Notes under the pieces: generated by a model
The model's input: only the letters and a program-made list of their open reading frames with translations
Database searches by the model: none
Told to the model about the DNA's origin: nothing
Part shown: positions 26,589 to 34,545 of the stretch, in pieces
Numbering within the stretch: the first letter of the stretch is position 1
Layout: each line of letters begins with the position of its first letter
DNA from: Burkholderiales bacterium 70-64
GTDB taxonomy: Bacteria > Pseudomonadota > Gammaproteobacteria > Burkholderiales > Burkholderiaceae_E
Assembly (NCBI GenBank): GCA_001898645.1
Contig: MKUQ01000030.1
Location: 62,001-126,000 of the forward strand
Length of the DNA: 64,000 bases
Direction: 5' to 3'
Position numbers and translations under genes: made by a program

Positions 26589-27578
26589 ATGAGCCTCGTC
26601 GTCGACGTACACACCCACATGCTGAACAAGGCATGGCTGGATCTGCTCAGGCAGCATGGCGGCCCGAGGTACACGGTGCAGCGCGTCGCGCCGGACGTCG
26701 AGGCCGTGCACAAGGACGGCACGCCGTTCATGACCCTGACACCGGGCATGTTCGACTACGAGCTGCGCATCCGTAACATGGACCGGGCCCGCGTCGACAT
26801 GGCGATCGTCTCGCTCACCTGTCCGAACGCCTATTGGGGCGAGCCGGCGGTCAGCCTCGAGGCCGCCCGGATCGTCAATGACGACATGGCCGCGGCGCAG
26901 AGGCACCATCCGGGGCGCATCCGCTGGTTCGCCTCGCTGCCCTGGCAGCACCGCGACCTCGCCCTGCAGGAGCTCGAGCGCGCCTGCGGCGCCGGCGCGG
27001 TCGGCGTCATGGTGCTCGCCAACATCGGCGGCAAGTCGCTCACCGACCCGGCGTTCGCCGACATCTGGCGGGCGATCGACGAGCGCGGGCTCCCGGTGCT
27101 GGTCCACCCGACGGACCCGCCGGGGGTCGGAGAGATGGACATGGCGGACCACAATCTCGTGCCGCCGATCGGATTCACCTTCGACACCTCGCTGGCGATC
27201 GCCCGCTGCATCTACGACGGATTCCTCGATCGCTATCCGAACCTGAAGCTGATCGCCTCCCACGGCGGCGGAGCGCTTCCCTACCTGATCGGGCGCCTCG
27301 ACATCTGCCACGAACGCATCCCGCGCTGCCGCGCGCGCACCCAGGAGCGTCCGAGCAGCTACATGCGCCGGGTCTACGTCGACACCGTGGTGTTCACGCC
27401 GGAGGCGCTCGCGATGTGCGTGAAGGTGTGCGGCCCCGACAACGTGCTGTACGGCTCCGACTATCCGCACAACATCGGGGACATGACCGGCTGCCTGGCG
27501 CGGGTCGACGACCTGCCGGACGCGATCCGGCACCAGGTCCGCGGCGGCAACGCGCTGCGCATCTTCGATCTCGACTGA
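26589..27578 (+). CDS. Amidohydrolase, ACMSD-like
   Basis: 329 residues of the amidohydrolase-2 family, which includes aminocarboxymuconate-semialdehyde decarboxylase, hydratases and lactonases. A TIM barrel with metal ligands HTH near residues 8-10, a histidine in VLVHPTDPPG (near 178), a histidine in ASHGGGALP (near 228) and an aspartate in YGSDYPHN (near 296). AAG GAG precedes ATG 26589. With the following receptor and the LysR protein, it forms a small catabolic unit; the substrate, possibly an aromatic or heterocyclic ring-cleavage product, is not known. Confidence 0.88.
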   Translation: MSLVVDVHTHMLNKAWLDLLRQHGGPRYTVQRVAPDVEAVHKDGTPFMTLTPGMFDYELRIRNMDRARVDMAIVSLTCPNAYWGEPAVSLEAARIVNDDMAAAQRHHPGRIRWFASLPWQHRDLALQELERACGAGAVGVMVLANIGGKSLTDPAFADIWRAIDERGLPVLVHPTDPPGVGEMDMADHNLVPPIGFTFDTSLAIARCIYDGFLDRYPNLKLIASHGGGALPYLIGRLDICHERIPRCRARTQERPSSYMRRVYVDTVVFTPEALAMCVKVCGPDNVLYGSDYPHNIGDMTGCLARVDDLPDAIRHQVRGGNALRIFDLD

Positions 27579-27645
27579 AGGCATCGCGGTGGGCGAGCCC
27601 CGGGGCCGGACCGCCCGGCAGATTACAAACAAAGGAGAGGAGACG

Positions 27646-28638
27646 ATGAGACGACGCAGGCTGCTCGAAGGTCTGGGCTGTGCCATGGGCATGGCGGCGA
27701 CGGGAACGATACCGATGCGCGCGCTGGCGCAGCAGGACAGGCCGGTCACGCTCGTCGTGCCCTATGCCCCCGGCGGCACCAGCGACATGCTGGGGCGCCT
27801 GCTCGCGCAGCACCTCGGGACCATCCTCGGCCGCACGGTGGTGGTCGACAACCGCCCGGGCGCCGGCACGGCGGTGGGCGCGAGCTACGTGGCGCGGGCA
27901 GCCCCGGACGGCGGCACGCTGCTGCTGGCCACCAGCACGACGCTGGCGATCAACCCCTCCCTCTATCCCAAGCTGACCTACGACCCGGTGAAGGACCTGG
28001 CCCCGATCGGCCTGGTCGCCGCGGTGCCCTTCGTGGTGGTGGTGCACCCGTCGCTGAAGGCCAGGACCCTGGCCGAGCTGGTGGCGCTGGCCAGGGCCCA
28101 GCCCGGCGCCCTGATCTACGGCTCGGCCGGCAACGGCAGTCCGCAGCACCTGATCGCCGAGATGTTCAAGTCGACCACCGGCGTCCAGATGCGCCACGTG
28201 CCGTACAAGGGCACTGCGCCGGCGCTCACCGACCTGCTGGGCGGCCAGATCAACGTCGTGTTCAGCGACGTCGCACCCGCCCTGCCGCACATCAGGAGCG
28301 GCAGGCTCGTCGCGCTCGCAGTGACCACCGCCAGGCGCCAGCCCTCGGTTCCCGAGATTCCGACGATCGCCGAATCGGGCGTGTCCGGCACCGGAGATTT
28401 CGAGGCGGTGGCCTGGCAGGGCATCGTCGCTCCGGGCGCGACGCCGGCCGGTGCCGCGGCGGAACTGAACCGCCAGCTCGCCCGAGTCTTGTCCCAGCCC
28501 GAGGTGCAGGCACGCCTGCAGGAGGTCAACGTCGAGCCGCGCACCAGCGCGAGCCCGGAGCAGTTCGCGGCCTACATCAGGAGCGAGACCGAGCGCTGGA
28601 GCAAGGTGATCAAGGCCTCGGGCGCAACGGTAGACTGA
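27646..28638 (+). CDS. Bug/TctC-family periplasmic solute receptor (copy 3)
   Basis: 330 residues. The leader begins with four arginines (MRRRRLLEGLG), and RR followed by a hydrophobic stretch could be read as a Tat-like signal; cut near ALA at 29-31. Family motifs: VTLVVPYAPGGTSDMLGRLL, AAPDGGTLLLATS, VPYKGTAPALTDLLGGQIN and a C-terminal ERWSKVIKASGA. The start ATG 27646 has AAAGGAGAGGAG. It lies 67 bases after the amidohydrolase, probably in the same transcript, and might bind the amidohydrolase substrate or its precursor. Confidence 0.92.
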   Translation: MRRRRLLEGLGCAMGMAATGTIPMRALAQQDRPVTLVVPYAPGGTSDMLGRLLAQHLGTILGRTVVVDNRPGAGTAVGASYVARAAPDGGTLLLATSTTLAINPSLYPKLTYDPVKDLAPIGLVAAVPFVVVVHPSLKARTLAELVALARAQPGALIYGSAGNGSPQHLIAEMFKSTTGVQMRHVPYKGTAPALTDLLGGQINVVFSDVAPALPHIRSGRLVALAVTTARRQPSVPEIPTIAESGVSGTGDFEAVAWQGIVAPGATPAGAAAELNRQLARVLSQPEVQARLQEVNVEPRTSASPEQFAAYIRSETERWSKVIKASGATVD

Positions 28639-28991
28639 TCCGCCGCATCGGCCCGACCCGCGGCTACCGGACCCGCGGCCCGGGCGGCAGCGGCGTCCCG
28701 CACGGCACGCCCGGCGCATCGGCGCCGGGACCCGGCGCGCACGGCCAACCTCCCCGCGTATAATCGCCGCTCGGCGCTCGCCCGCCGGCGCCCTTCCTGC
28801 CATCGCCGGCGCCTCTGCATCGAGCAGCGTCCGCCCGGCGGACATGCGAACGGCGAACCGAACCCTCGCCGCGGCCCGAGCGCCCCGGCCATGGCCGACT
28901 CCCGGCGAACCGCGCGTTCGCCCCTACCCGGGAGTTCCGGCAGAGCCGATCAGTGGCGCGGCATCATGCGCCGGAACGGAGAGTGCGACGC
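28639..28991. other. Gene-free region between the third Bug receptor and mscS
   Basis: This 353-base stretch is very G/C-rich. It has a duplicated GGACCCGCGG near 28668-28683 and an 8-bp hairpin CCCGGCGC/GCGCCGGG with loop ATCG near 28711-28730, without a T-run. A perfect -10 hexamer TATAAT lies at 28759-28764 with no acceptable -35; it would give mscS a leader of over 200 bases. No credible coding frame was found before the mscS start. Confidence 0.6.
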
Positions 28992-29894
28992 ATGAAGGAA
29001 CAACTGTCCGGGTTGAAGGCGTTCATCGCACCCTATGCCGACGAGTGGCGGCTGCTGCTGTCGATCGCCGGCGTGGTGCTGATCGCCTTCATCGCGCGCC
29101 ACGTCTCGGTGCGCGTGCTGCGCGGGTTCTTCGCGCACGCGATCGAACGCGCTGCGACGGTCGAGGAGAAGCGCCGCGTCGAAACGGTCGGCAAGGTGGT
29201 GCGGCGCTCGGTGTCGACCCTGGTCGTGATCGTGGCGGCGATGGTCGTGCTGAACCAGGTCGGCATCTCGATCGCGCCGATCCTGGGCGCCGCCGGCGTG
29301 GTCGGCATCGCGATCGGCTTCGGCGCGCAGAGCCTGGTGAAGGATCTCTTCGCGGGCCTGTTCCTGCTCACCGAGAACCAGATCCGCGTCGGCGACGTGG
29401 TCGAGATCGCCGGCAAGTCGGGCACGGTGGAGGAGCTGAGCCTGCGGCGCACCAAGCTGCGCAGCTACGACGGCAGCGTGCACTACATCTCCAACGGGCT
29501 GATCACGATCGTCACCAACATGTCGACCGACTTCGCGTACGCGGTGGTCGATATCGGCGTGGCCTATCGCGAGAACATCGATCACGTCTACGAGATCATG
29601 CGCGAGACCGCGCGCGCACTGCGCAGCGACCCCGAATTCACCTCGAAGATCGTCGGCGACCTCGACATCGCCGGCGTCGAGCAGTGGGGCGAATCGGCGG
29701 TGATGATCCGCGCGCGCATCCGCACGCAGCCGCTCGACCAGTGGAGCGTGCGGCGCGAGTACCTCAAGCGCCTGAAGGCCGCCTTCGACCGCGAGGAGGT
29801 CTCGATTCCCTTCCCGCACCGCACGGTGCTGGTCACCGGCGGCGCGCCCGCACCCATCCCTGCGCCCGCGCCGGCGCCCCCGCCCAACCGATGA
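28992..29894 (+). CDS. MscS-family small-conductance mechanosensitive channel
   Basis: 300 residues. An N-terminal region with transmembrane helices (about 16-40, 70-95 and the pore helix) leads to the beta domain. The pore-lining TM3 is near 98-125: GAAGVVGIAIGFGAQSLVKDLFAGLFLL, given here in two parts, GAAGVVGIAIGFGAQS and LVKDLFAGLFLL. It is followed by ENQIRVGDVVEI, a hallmark of MscS. A proline-rich tail ends the protein. It opens on membrane tension to release solutes. ATG 28992 is chosen as GGAG lies upstream; a longer frame from 28953 is possible. It starts a four-gene co-directional group. Confidence 0.92.
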   Translation: MKEQLSGLKAFIAPYADEWRLLLSIAGVVLIAFIARHVSVRVLRGFFAHAIERAATVEEKRRVETVGKVVRRSVSTLVVIVAAMVVLNQVGISIAPILGAAGVVGIAIGFGAQSLVKDLFAGLFLLTENQIRVGDVVEIAGKSGTVEELSLRRTKLRSYDGSVHYISNGLITIVTNMSTDFAYAVVDIGVAYRENIDHVYEIMRETARALRSDPEFTSKIVGDLDIAGVEQWGESAVMIRARIRTQPLDQWSVRREYLKRLKAAFDREEVSIPFPHRTVLVTGGAPAPIPAPAPAPPPNR

Positions 29895-29930
29895 AGGAGG
29901 CCCGATGAGCGCGCCCCGCAGGAGTCCGAG

Positions 29931-31148
29931 ATGACCGGCGACAGCCGCTCCGAGTTGTTCTTCCTGCCCTCGTGGCCGCCGGTTCCCGACGCCGTGCTGT
30001 GGGTGTCGCTCACCATCGTGGTGGCCGGCCTGATCGGCGAGTTCGTGTTCCGCTCGTTCCGGCTGCCGCGAGTGGTCGGTTACGCCGTGGTCGGCACGGT
30101 GGTTTCGGCGTTCGGACTGGGACCCTCGGACACCATCCTCAAGCCGAGCTTCCGCCTCATCGTCGACCTCGCGCTCGCCCTGCTGCTGTTCGAGCTCGGC
30201 AGCCGCATCAGCCTGCGCTGGCTGCGCACCAATCCCTGGCTGCTGGCGACCAGCCTGCTCGAATCCGCGCTGACCTTCGTCGCGGTGTATTTCACGCTGA
30301 CGTTCCTCGGCGCCGAAGCGCGCGTGGCCACGGCCGTGGCGGCGATCGCCGTGGCCGCCTCGCCGGCCGTGGCCATGCGCGTCGCCTCCGAGTTCGAGGC
30401 GTCGGGCCAGGTCACCGAGCGCATGATCCTGCTCACCGGCCTGAACACTTTCTATGCGGTGCTGGCGACCCGCTTCGTGTTCGGCTGGCTGCACGCGCAG
30501 CACGCGGGCATCTGGCTGGGCGCCATCGCGCATCCGCTGTACCTGTTCGCCGGGTCGGCCGTGGTGGCCGCGCTGCTCGCGTACTCGGTGTCGCTGATCG
30601 CGCGCCGCCTCGACCTGCGCAACGAGAACTCGGCGCTGCTGCTGCTCGGCATGATCCTGCTCGCGCTCTCGCTGACCAAGATGGCCAACCTCTCGACCCT
30701 GCTGGTGCCCCTGCTGGCCGGCGTGCTGCTGCGCAACAGCAGCGAGCGGCCGTGGATCTGGCCGCGCCACTTCGGCACCGCCGGCGGCGCCCTGGTGCTG
30801 ATGCTGTTCGTCATCACCGGCTCGGTGTGGTCGTTCGATGCGCTGATGGCGGGCGCCGGCCTCGGGCTGGCGGTAATCGCGGTGCGCCTGCTCGCCAAGA
30901 TGCTGGTCACGGTGGCCCTGGCGCGGCCGAGCGGCATCTCCTTCCGGCAGGGCGTGGCGCTGGGCGTGGCGCTGTCGCCGATCTCGGGCGTCGCGCTGGT
31001 CATCATGGCCGACCTGCAGGGGCTGTATCCCGAGTTCGCGGCCGAGCTGACCGGCATCGTGTTCAGCGCCATCGCGGTGCTCGAGCTGATCGGCCCGATC
31101 GCGGTGCAGGCGGCGCTGCGCTACGTCGACGAAGACAACATCCGGTAA
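29931..31148 (+). CDS. Cation/proton antiporter, CPA2-type membrane domain
   Basis: 405 residues with about twelve hydrophobic segments, matching the Na+(K+)/H+ exchanger fold. The stretch [12 protein letters not shown] (about 77-88) and the repeats of glycine- and alanine-rich helices fit CPA2 proteins. No RCK/KTN domain or glutathione-binding soluble domain follows the membrane part, unlike KefB/KefC. AGGAG six bases before ATG 29931. It lies 36 bases after mscS and 17 before ybdK, so likely one transcript. The transported ion is not decided by the sequence. Confidence 0.87.
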   Translation: MTGDSRSELFFLPSWPPVPDAVLWVSLTIVVAGLIGEFVFRSFRLPRVVGYAVVGTVVSAFGLGPSDTILKPSFRLIVDLALALLLFELGSRISLRWLRTNPWLLATSLLESALTFVAVYFTLTFLGAEARVATAVAAIAVAASPAVAMRVASEFEASGQVTERMILLTGLNTFYAVLATRFVFGWLHAQHAGIWLGAIAHPLYLFAGSAVVAALLAYSVSLIARRLDLRNENSALLLLGMILLALSLTKMANLSTLLVPLLAGVLLRNSSERPWIWPRHFGTAGGALVLMLFVITGSVWSFDALMAGAGLGLAVIAVRLLAKMLVTVALARPSGISFRQGVALGVALSPISGVALVIMADLQGLYPEFAAELTGIVFSAIAVLELIGPIAVQAALRYVDEDNIR

Positions 31149-31165
31149 CCGTTACGGAGCGGCCG

Positions 31166-32281
31166 ATGCCCCTGGAACCCTTCGCCGATTCGCGGGCGCT
31201 CACGCTGGGCGTCGAGCTCGAGCTGCAGATCGTCAACACGCACGACTTCGACCTCGCGCACGGAGCGCCCGACCTGCTGCGGCTGGTCGGCCGGCGCAAG
31301 CTGCCCGGCGAGGTGAAGCCCGAGATGACCAACAGCATGATCGAGCTGTCGACCGGCGTGTGCACCGACTATACGGGCGCGCTGTCGCAGCTGAGCGAGA
31401 TCCGCGACGTGCTGGTCGAGTGCGCCAGCAAGCTCAACATCGGGCTCTCGGGCGGCGGCACGCACCCGTTCCAGCACTGGAGCGACCGGCGCATCTTCGA
31501 CACCCCGCGCTTCAACATGCTCTCGGAGCTCTACGGCTACCTGTCGAAGCAGTTCACCATCTTCGGCCAGCACGTGCACGTCGGCTGCCCGGGCCCGGAC
31601 GCGGCGCTGGTGCTGCTGCACGGGCTGTCGCGCTTCATCCCGCACTTCATCGCGCTGTCGGCCTCCTCGCCGTTCGTGCAGGGCACCGACACCGGCTTCC
31701 ATTCCGCGCGCCTGAACTCGGTGTTCGCCTTTCCGCTGTCGGGGCGCGCACCGTTCACGCTGACGTGGGAGGAATTCGGACGCTTCTTCGACAAGATGAC
31801 GCGCACCGGCGTCGTGCAGAGCATGAAGGACTTCTACTGGGACATCCGGCCCAAGCCGGAGTTCGGCACGATCGAGGTGCGCGTGCTCGATACGCCGCTC
31901 ACCATCGAGAAGGCCGCCGCGCTGGCCGCCTACATCCAGTGCGTGGCGCGCTGGCTGACGTTCGAGCAGCCGTTCCGCCCCGCCGAGGACGACTACCTCG
32001 TCTACACCTTCAACCGCTTCCAGGCCTGCCGCTTCGGATTCGACGGCACCTTCGTCGATCCGCAGACCGGCGAGCACCGCACCATTCGCGAGGACATCGC
32101 GGCCACGCTGGCCGAGATCGAGCATCATGCAATCGAGCTCGGCGCCGAAGACGCCTGCCGGCGCGTGCGCGACGACATCGGCGCGCTGGGCAACGACGCC
32201 ACCTGGATCCGCCAGACCTACGAACACGAGCACCTGCTGGCCGAGGTGGTCCGCCAGCAGTGCCTGCGCTGGAGCCGCTGA
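31166..32281 (+). CDS. ybdK: YbdK-type carboxylate-amine ligase (glutamate-cysteine ligase 2 family)
   Basis: 371 residues, the same length as E. coli Ybd[14 protein letters not shown] at the N-terminus holds the catalytic glutamates; the rest follows the GCS2 pattern, with [28 protein letters not shown] and [12 protein letters not shown]. YbdK proteins form gamma-glutamyl-cysteine weakly from glutamate, ATP and cysteine; the true acceptor is unclear. ATG 31166 with GGAG seven bases upstream. It is followed six bases on by a gamma-glutamyl hydrolase, suggesting turnover of one gamma-glutamyl compound. Confidence 0.93.
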   Translation: MPLEPFADSRALTLGVELELQIVNTHDFDLAHGAPDLLRLVGRRKLPGEVKPEMTNSMIELSTGVCTDYTGALSQLSEIRDVLVECASKLNIGLSGGGTHPFQHWSDRRIFDTPRFNMLSELYGYLSKQFTIFGQHVHVGCPGPDAALVLLHGLSRFIPHFIALSASSPFVQGTDTGFHSARLNSVFAFPLSGRAPFTLTWEEFGRFFDKMTRTGVVQSMKDFYWDIRPKPEFGTIEVRVLDTPLTIEKAAALAAYIQCVARWLTFEQPFRPAEDDYLVYTFNRFQACRFGFDGTFVDPQTGEHRTIREDIAATLAEIEHHAIELGAEDACRRVRDDIGALGNDATWIRQTYEHEHLLAEVVRQQCLRWSR

Positions 32282-32287
32282 ACCCCC

Positions 32288-33082
32288 ATGCCCGTGCCCG
32301 CGCGGCCGCTGAAGATCGGCCTGTCGGCACGCCTGCTGCACACGCCGCCGGCGGAATTGGGCTTCCGCAACAAGACCCTGCAATACCTCGAGCAGACCAT
32401 CGCGCACTGGATCATGGCCCACGGCGCGCTGGTGCTGATGATCCCGACGATAAGCACCAGCGCCGAGGTGAGCCGGCGCGGCATCTCGGTGCGCGCCTAC
32501 GTGCGCGAGCTGGACGGGCTGGTCCTGCAGGGCGGCGCCGACGTGTGCCCACGCTCCTACGGAAAGCAGCCGATGCGCGCCGAGTGGGCCGGCGACATCG
32601 AGCGCGACCGCTACGAGATGGAGCTCCTGCACGAGTTCATGGCGCAGGGCAAGCCCGTGCTCGGCATCTGCCGCGGCGCGCAGCTGATGAACGTGGCGCT
32701 GGGCGGGACGCTATTCCAGGACATCGCCACCCAGTGTCCACAGGCGATCCCGCACGTCGACACCGACCTGTACGACCAGCTCTACCACGAGATCAGCTTC
32801 GAGCCGGATTCACGCCTGCGCGGGCTGTACGGCGACCTCGGCCACGCCAGCGTCACCAGCATCCACCACCAGGCGGTCGACCGCCTCGGCAGCGACCTGG
32901 TGGTCGAGGCGCGCAGCACGCGCGACGGGATCGTCGAGGCGATCCGCTGGCGCGGCGCCGGCTACGCGATCGGCCTGCAGTGGCATCCGGAATTCCATAC
33001 GGCCGGCCACGACCTGCTCGACAGCTCGCCGATCGTGCTCGACTTCCTCGCCGCAGCCGAACGCATGCGCGAGCCGGGGTAG
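32288..33082 (+). CDS. Class I glutamine-amidotransferase-fold gamma-glutamyl hydrolase (PuuD-like)
   Basis: 264 residues of peptidase C26 type. The catalytic nucleophile is C128 in GICRGAQ, with H233 and E235 in QWHPEFH completing the triad. LQGGADVCPRSYG near 81 is typical of PuuD, which cleaves gamma-glutamyl-GABA. Start ATG 32288, six bases after ybdK. The polyamine genes puuABC are absent, so the substrate here may be the product of the YbdK-type ligase instead. Confidence 0.9.
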   Translation: MPVPARPLKIGLSARLLHTPPAELGFRNKTLQYLEQTIAHWIMAHGALVLMIPTISTSAEVSRRGISVRAYVRELDGLVLQGGADVCPRSYGKQPMRAEWAGDIERDRYEMELLHEFMAQGKPVLGICRGAQLMNVALGGTLFQDIATQCPQAIPHVDTDLYDQLYHEISFEPDSRLRGLYGDLGHASVTSIHHQAVDRLGSDLVVEARSTRDGIVEAIRWRGAGYAIGLQWHPEFHTAGHDLLDSSPIVLDFLAAAERMREPG

Positions 33083-33181
33083 GGCGCACTGCCACGCGCC
33101 GGCCGGCAGCGGGAAGGCCGCATCGAGCCGCCAGTGCCGGGCGGTGACGGCGCGGATACGGCTGAAATGGACGCTCATCAT
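32810..33181 (-). other. Candidate small gene or gene remnant with strong ribosome binding site
   Basis: On the minus strand AGGAGGT (33187-33193) lies five bases before ATG 33181, with a second ATG right after. This frame stays open for 123 codons (MMSVHFSRIRAVTARHW...), but the last two thirds run antisense through the 3' part of the PuuD-like gene. I do not recognise the product, and codon use in the antisense part is what GC-rich shadows give. The first 33 codons (33083-33181) may be a small gene start or the remnant of a lost gene. The rest of the gap, 33182-33362, shows nothing clear. Confidence 0.2.
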
Positions 33182-33362
33182 TCGGGACCTCCTGCTGCGC
33201 TGCACGATGCCCGGGCAGTGTCGCGCGCCAGGATGACCGCCGCGTGACGCCACGCGCTCCACGCCGACGCTGCCGCGCGGCACCGCGCGGTCCGCGCCGA
33301 CGCGAGCGAGCGGCCGGTCGTGTCGCGGCGCCTGGAGCCGCCGCCCACCCCGGTGCCGCGAC

Positions 33363-34400
33363 TCAGCGCGCCGCGGCGGTCGCACCGCTGCCCTGCTCGA
33401 GTTGTTCGATGCGCGCCTGCAGCGCCCGGATCCGGCGCTGCAGGGCAGCCACATCGACGAAGCGGGCGGCGTCGGCCGGCGCATCGAGGGTGTTGCCCCA
33501 GGCCTGCCAGCCGCCGACGTACAGGCGCACCTGGCCGAACCCGAGCGCCGCCAGCATGGCCGCGGCCGGCGCCGCCTCGGCCGGCGCATGCGCGTAGACG
33601 ATCGTCTCCTTGCGCGCATCCAGGCCGGCGAGCCGGGCCTGCCAGCGCGCGCGCGCCTCGGCCTCGAGCGCGCCGGGACCGGCCGGCAGCGGCAGGTTGA
33701 GCGCACCCGGCACGTGGCCGCCGCGCAGCGCGCGCACGTCGCGCGCCTCGAATTCGGCCGGCGAGCGCACGTCGAGGATCTGCGCCCAGGGCTGGTTCAA
33801 GCGCGTGCGCAGACCCTGCGTGTCGATGATGCGGAACGGATCGGCGGCGAGCGTCACCCGCACGGCCGCGGCCTCGGCCAGCCCGCTCTCGAGCGGACGC
33901 CGTGCTGCGCGCCAGTCGTCGATGCCGCCGTCGTAGACGGCGGCACGCTCGACCCCCCAGGCGCGCAGCGCCTGCTGGGCGAACCAGGCCGCCGGCGAGC
34001 CCCGGCCGCCGTAGACGACGATCTCGCGGGCGGTGTCGATGCCCGCGTTGCCGAGCAGCGCCGCTGCGCCTGCTTCCGGAAGCAAGTGCTCGCCATCTGC
34101 CGCAAGCAAGCTGTGCATCACGTCACCGACCGAGCGCGCGCCGGGCAGATGCGCTTCGGCAAAGCTGCGGGGATCGCGCACGTCCCACAGCAGCGCTCCG
34201 CGCGCCAGCGCCTGCTCGACTTCGAGATGCCCGGACAGCACCGGCAGCGCCGACGCCCGCCCCGAGGCGCCGCCCGCCCACGCCGGAGCACCCACGACGA
34301 ATGCGAGCGCGGCGAGCACGGCCGCCAGGGCGCCGCGGCCCAGCCGGGCGAGGACGGCATCGACGAGGGCGGCCGGCAGACGAGCGGGCAGACGCGGCAT
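33363..34400 (-). CDS. Two-domain rhodanese-like protein without any cysteine
   Basis: 345 residues. A signal peptide (about 1-43, ending PAWA) makes it periplasmic. Two rhodanese-like domains follow: about 55-170 (LLWDVRDPRSFAEAHLPGA, VVYGGRGSPAAW) and 185-300 (QILDVRSPAEFEARD, IVYAHAPAEAAP). At both active-site loops the sulfur-carrying Cys is absent, replaced by Gly and Ala, and the whole protein has no cysteine. It ends in a heptad-like helix (about 318-337, VDVAALQRRIRALQARIEQL). So it cannot be a normal sulfurtransferase and is more likely a binding or scaffold protein. GGAG eight bases before ATG 34400. Confidence 0.87.
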   Translation of the reverse strand: MPRLPARLPAALVDAVLARLGRGALAAVLAALAFVVGAPAWAGGASGRASALPVLSGHLEVEQALARGALLWDVRDPRSFAEAHLPGARSVGDVMHSLLAADGEHLLPEAGAAALLGNAGIDTAREIVVYGGRGSPAAWFAQQALRAWGVERAAVYDGGIDDWRAARRPLESGLAEAAAVRVTLAADPFRIIDTQGLRTRLNQPWAQILDVRSPAEFEARDVRALRGGHVPGALNLPLPAGPGALEAEARARWQARLAGLDARKETIVYAHAPAEAAPAAAMLAALGFGQVRLYVGGWQAWGNTLDAPADAARFVDVAALQRRIRALQARIEQLEQGSGATAAAR

Positions 34401-34545
34401 GACGGCGCTCCGTGGCGGAAAGGAGTGGAGGGCCGGCCAGTGTGTCGTGCCGCGGGCGCCCCGGCCAGCATCGCGGCGACGCCGAATATCGATATGCCGC
34501 GCGGCGCGCCGGCGCCGCGGCGCGTGATCACGGCGTGGGCAGGCC

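Noticed and set aside
28844-29908. 354-codon frame over mscS
   Set aside because: Arg-rich shadow in a different frame from the MscS protein.
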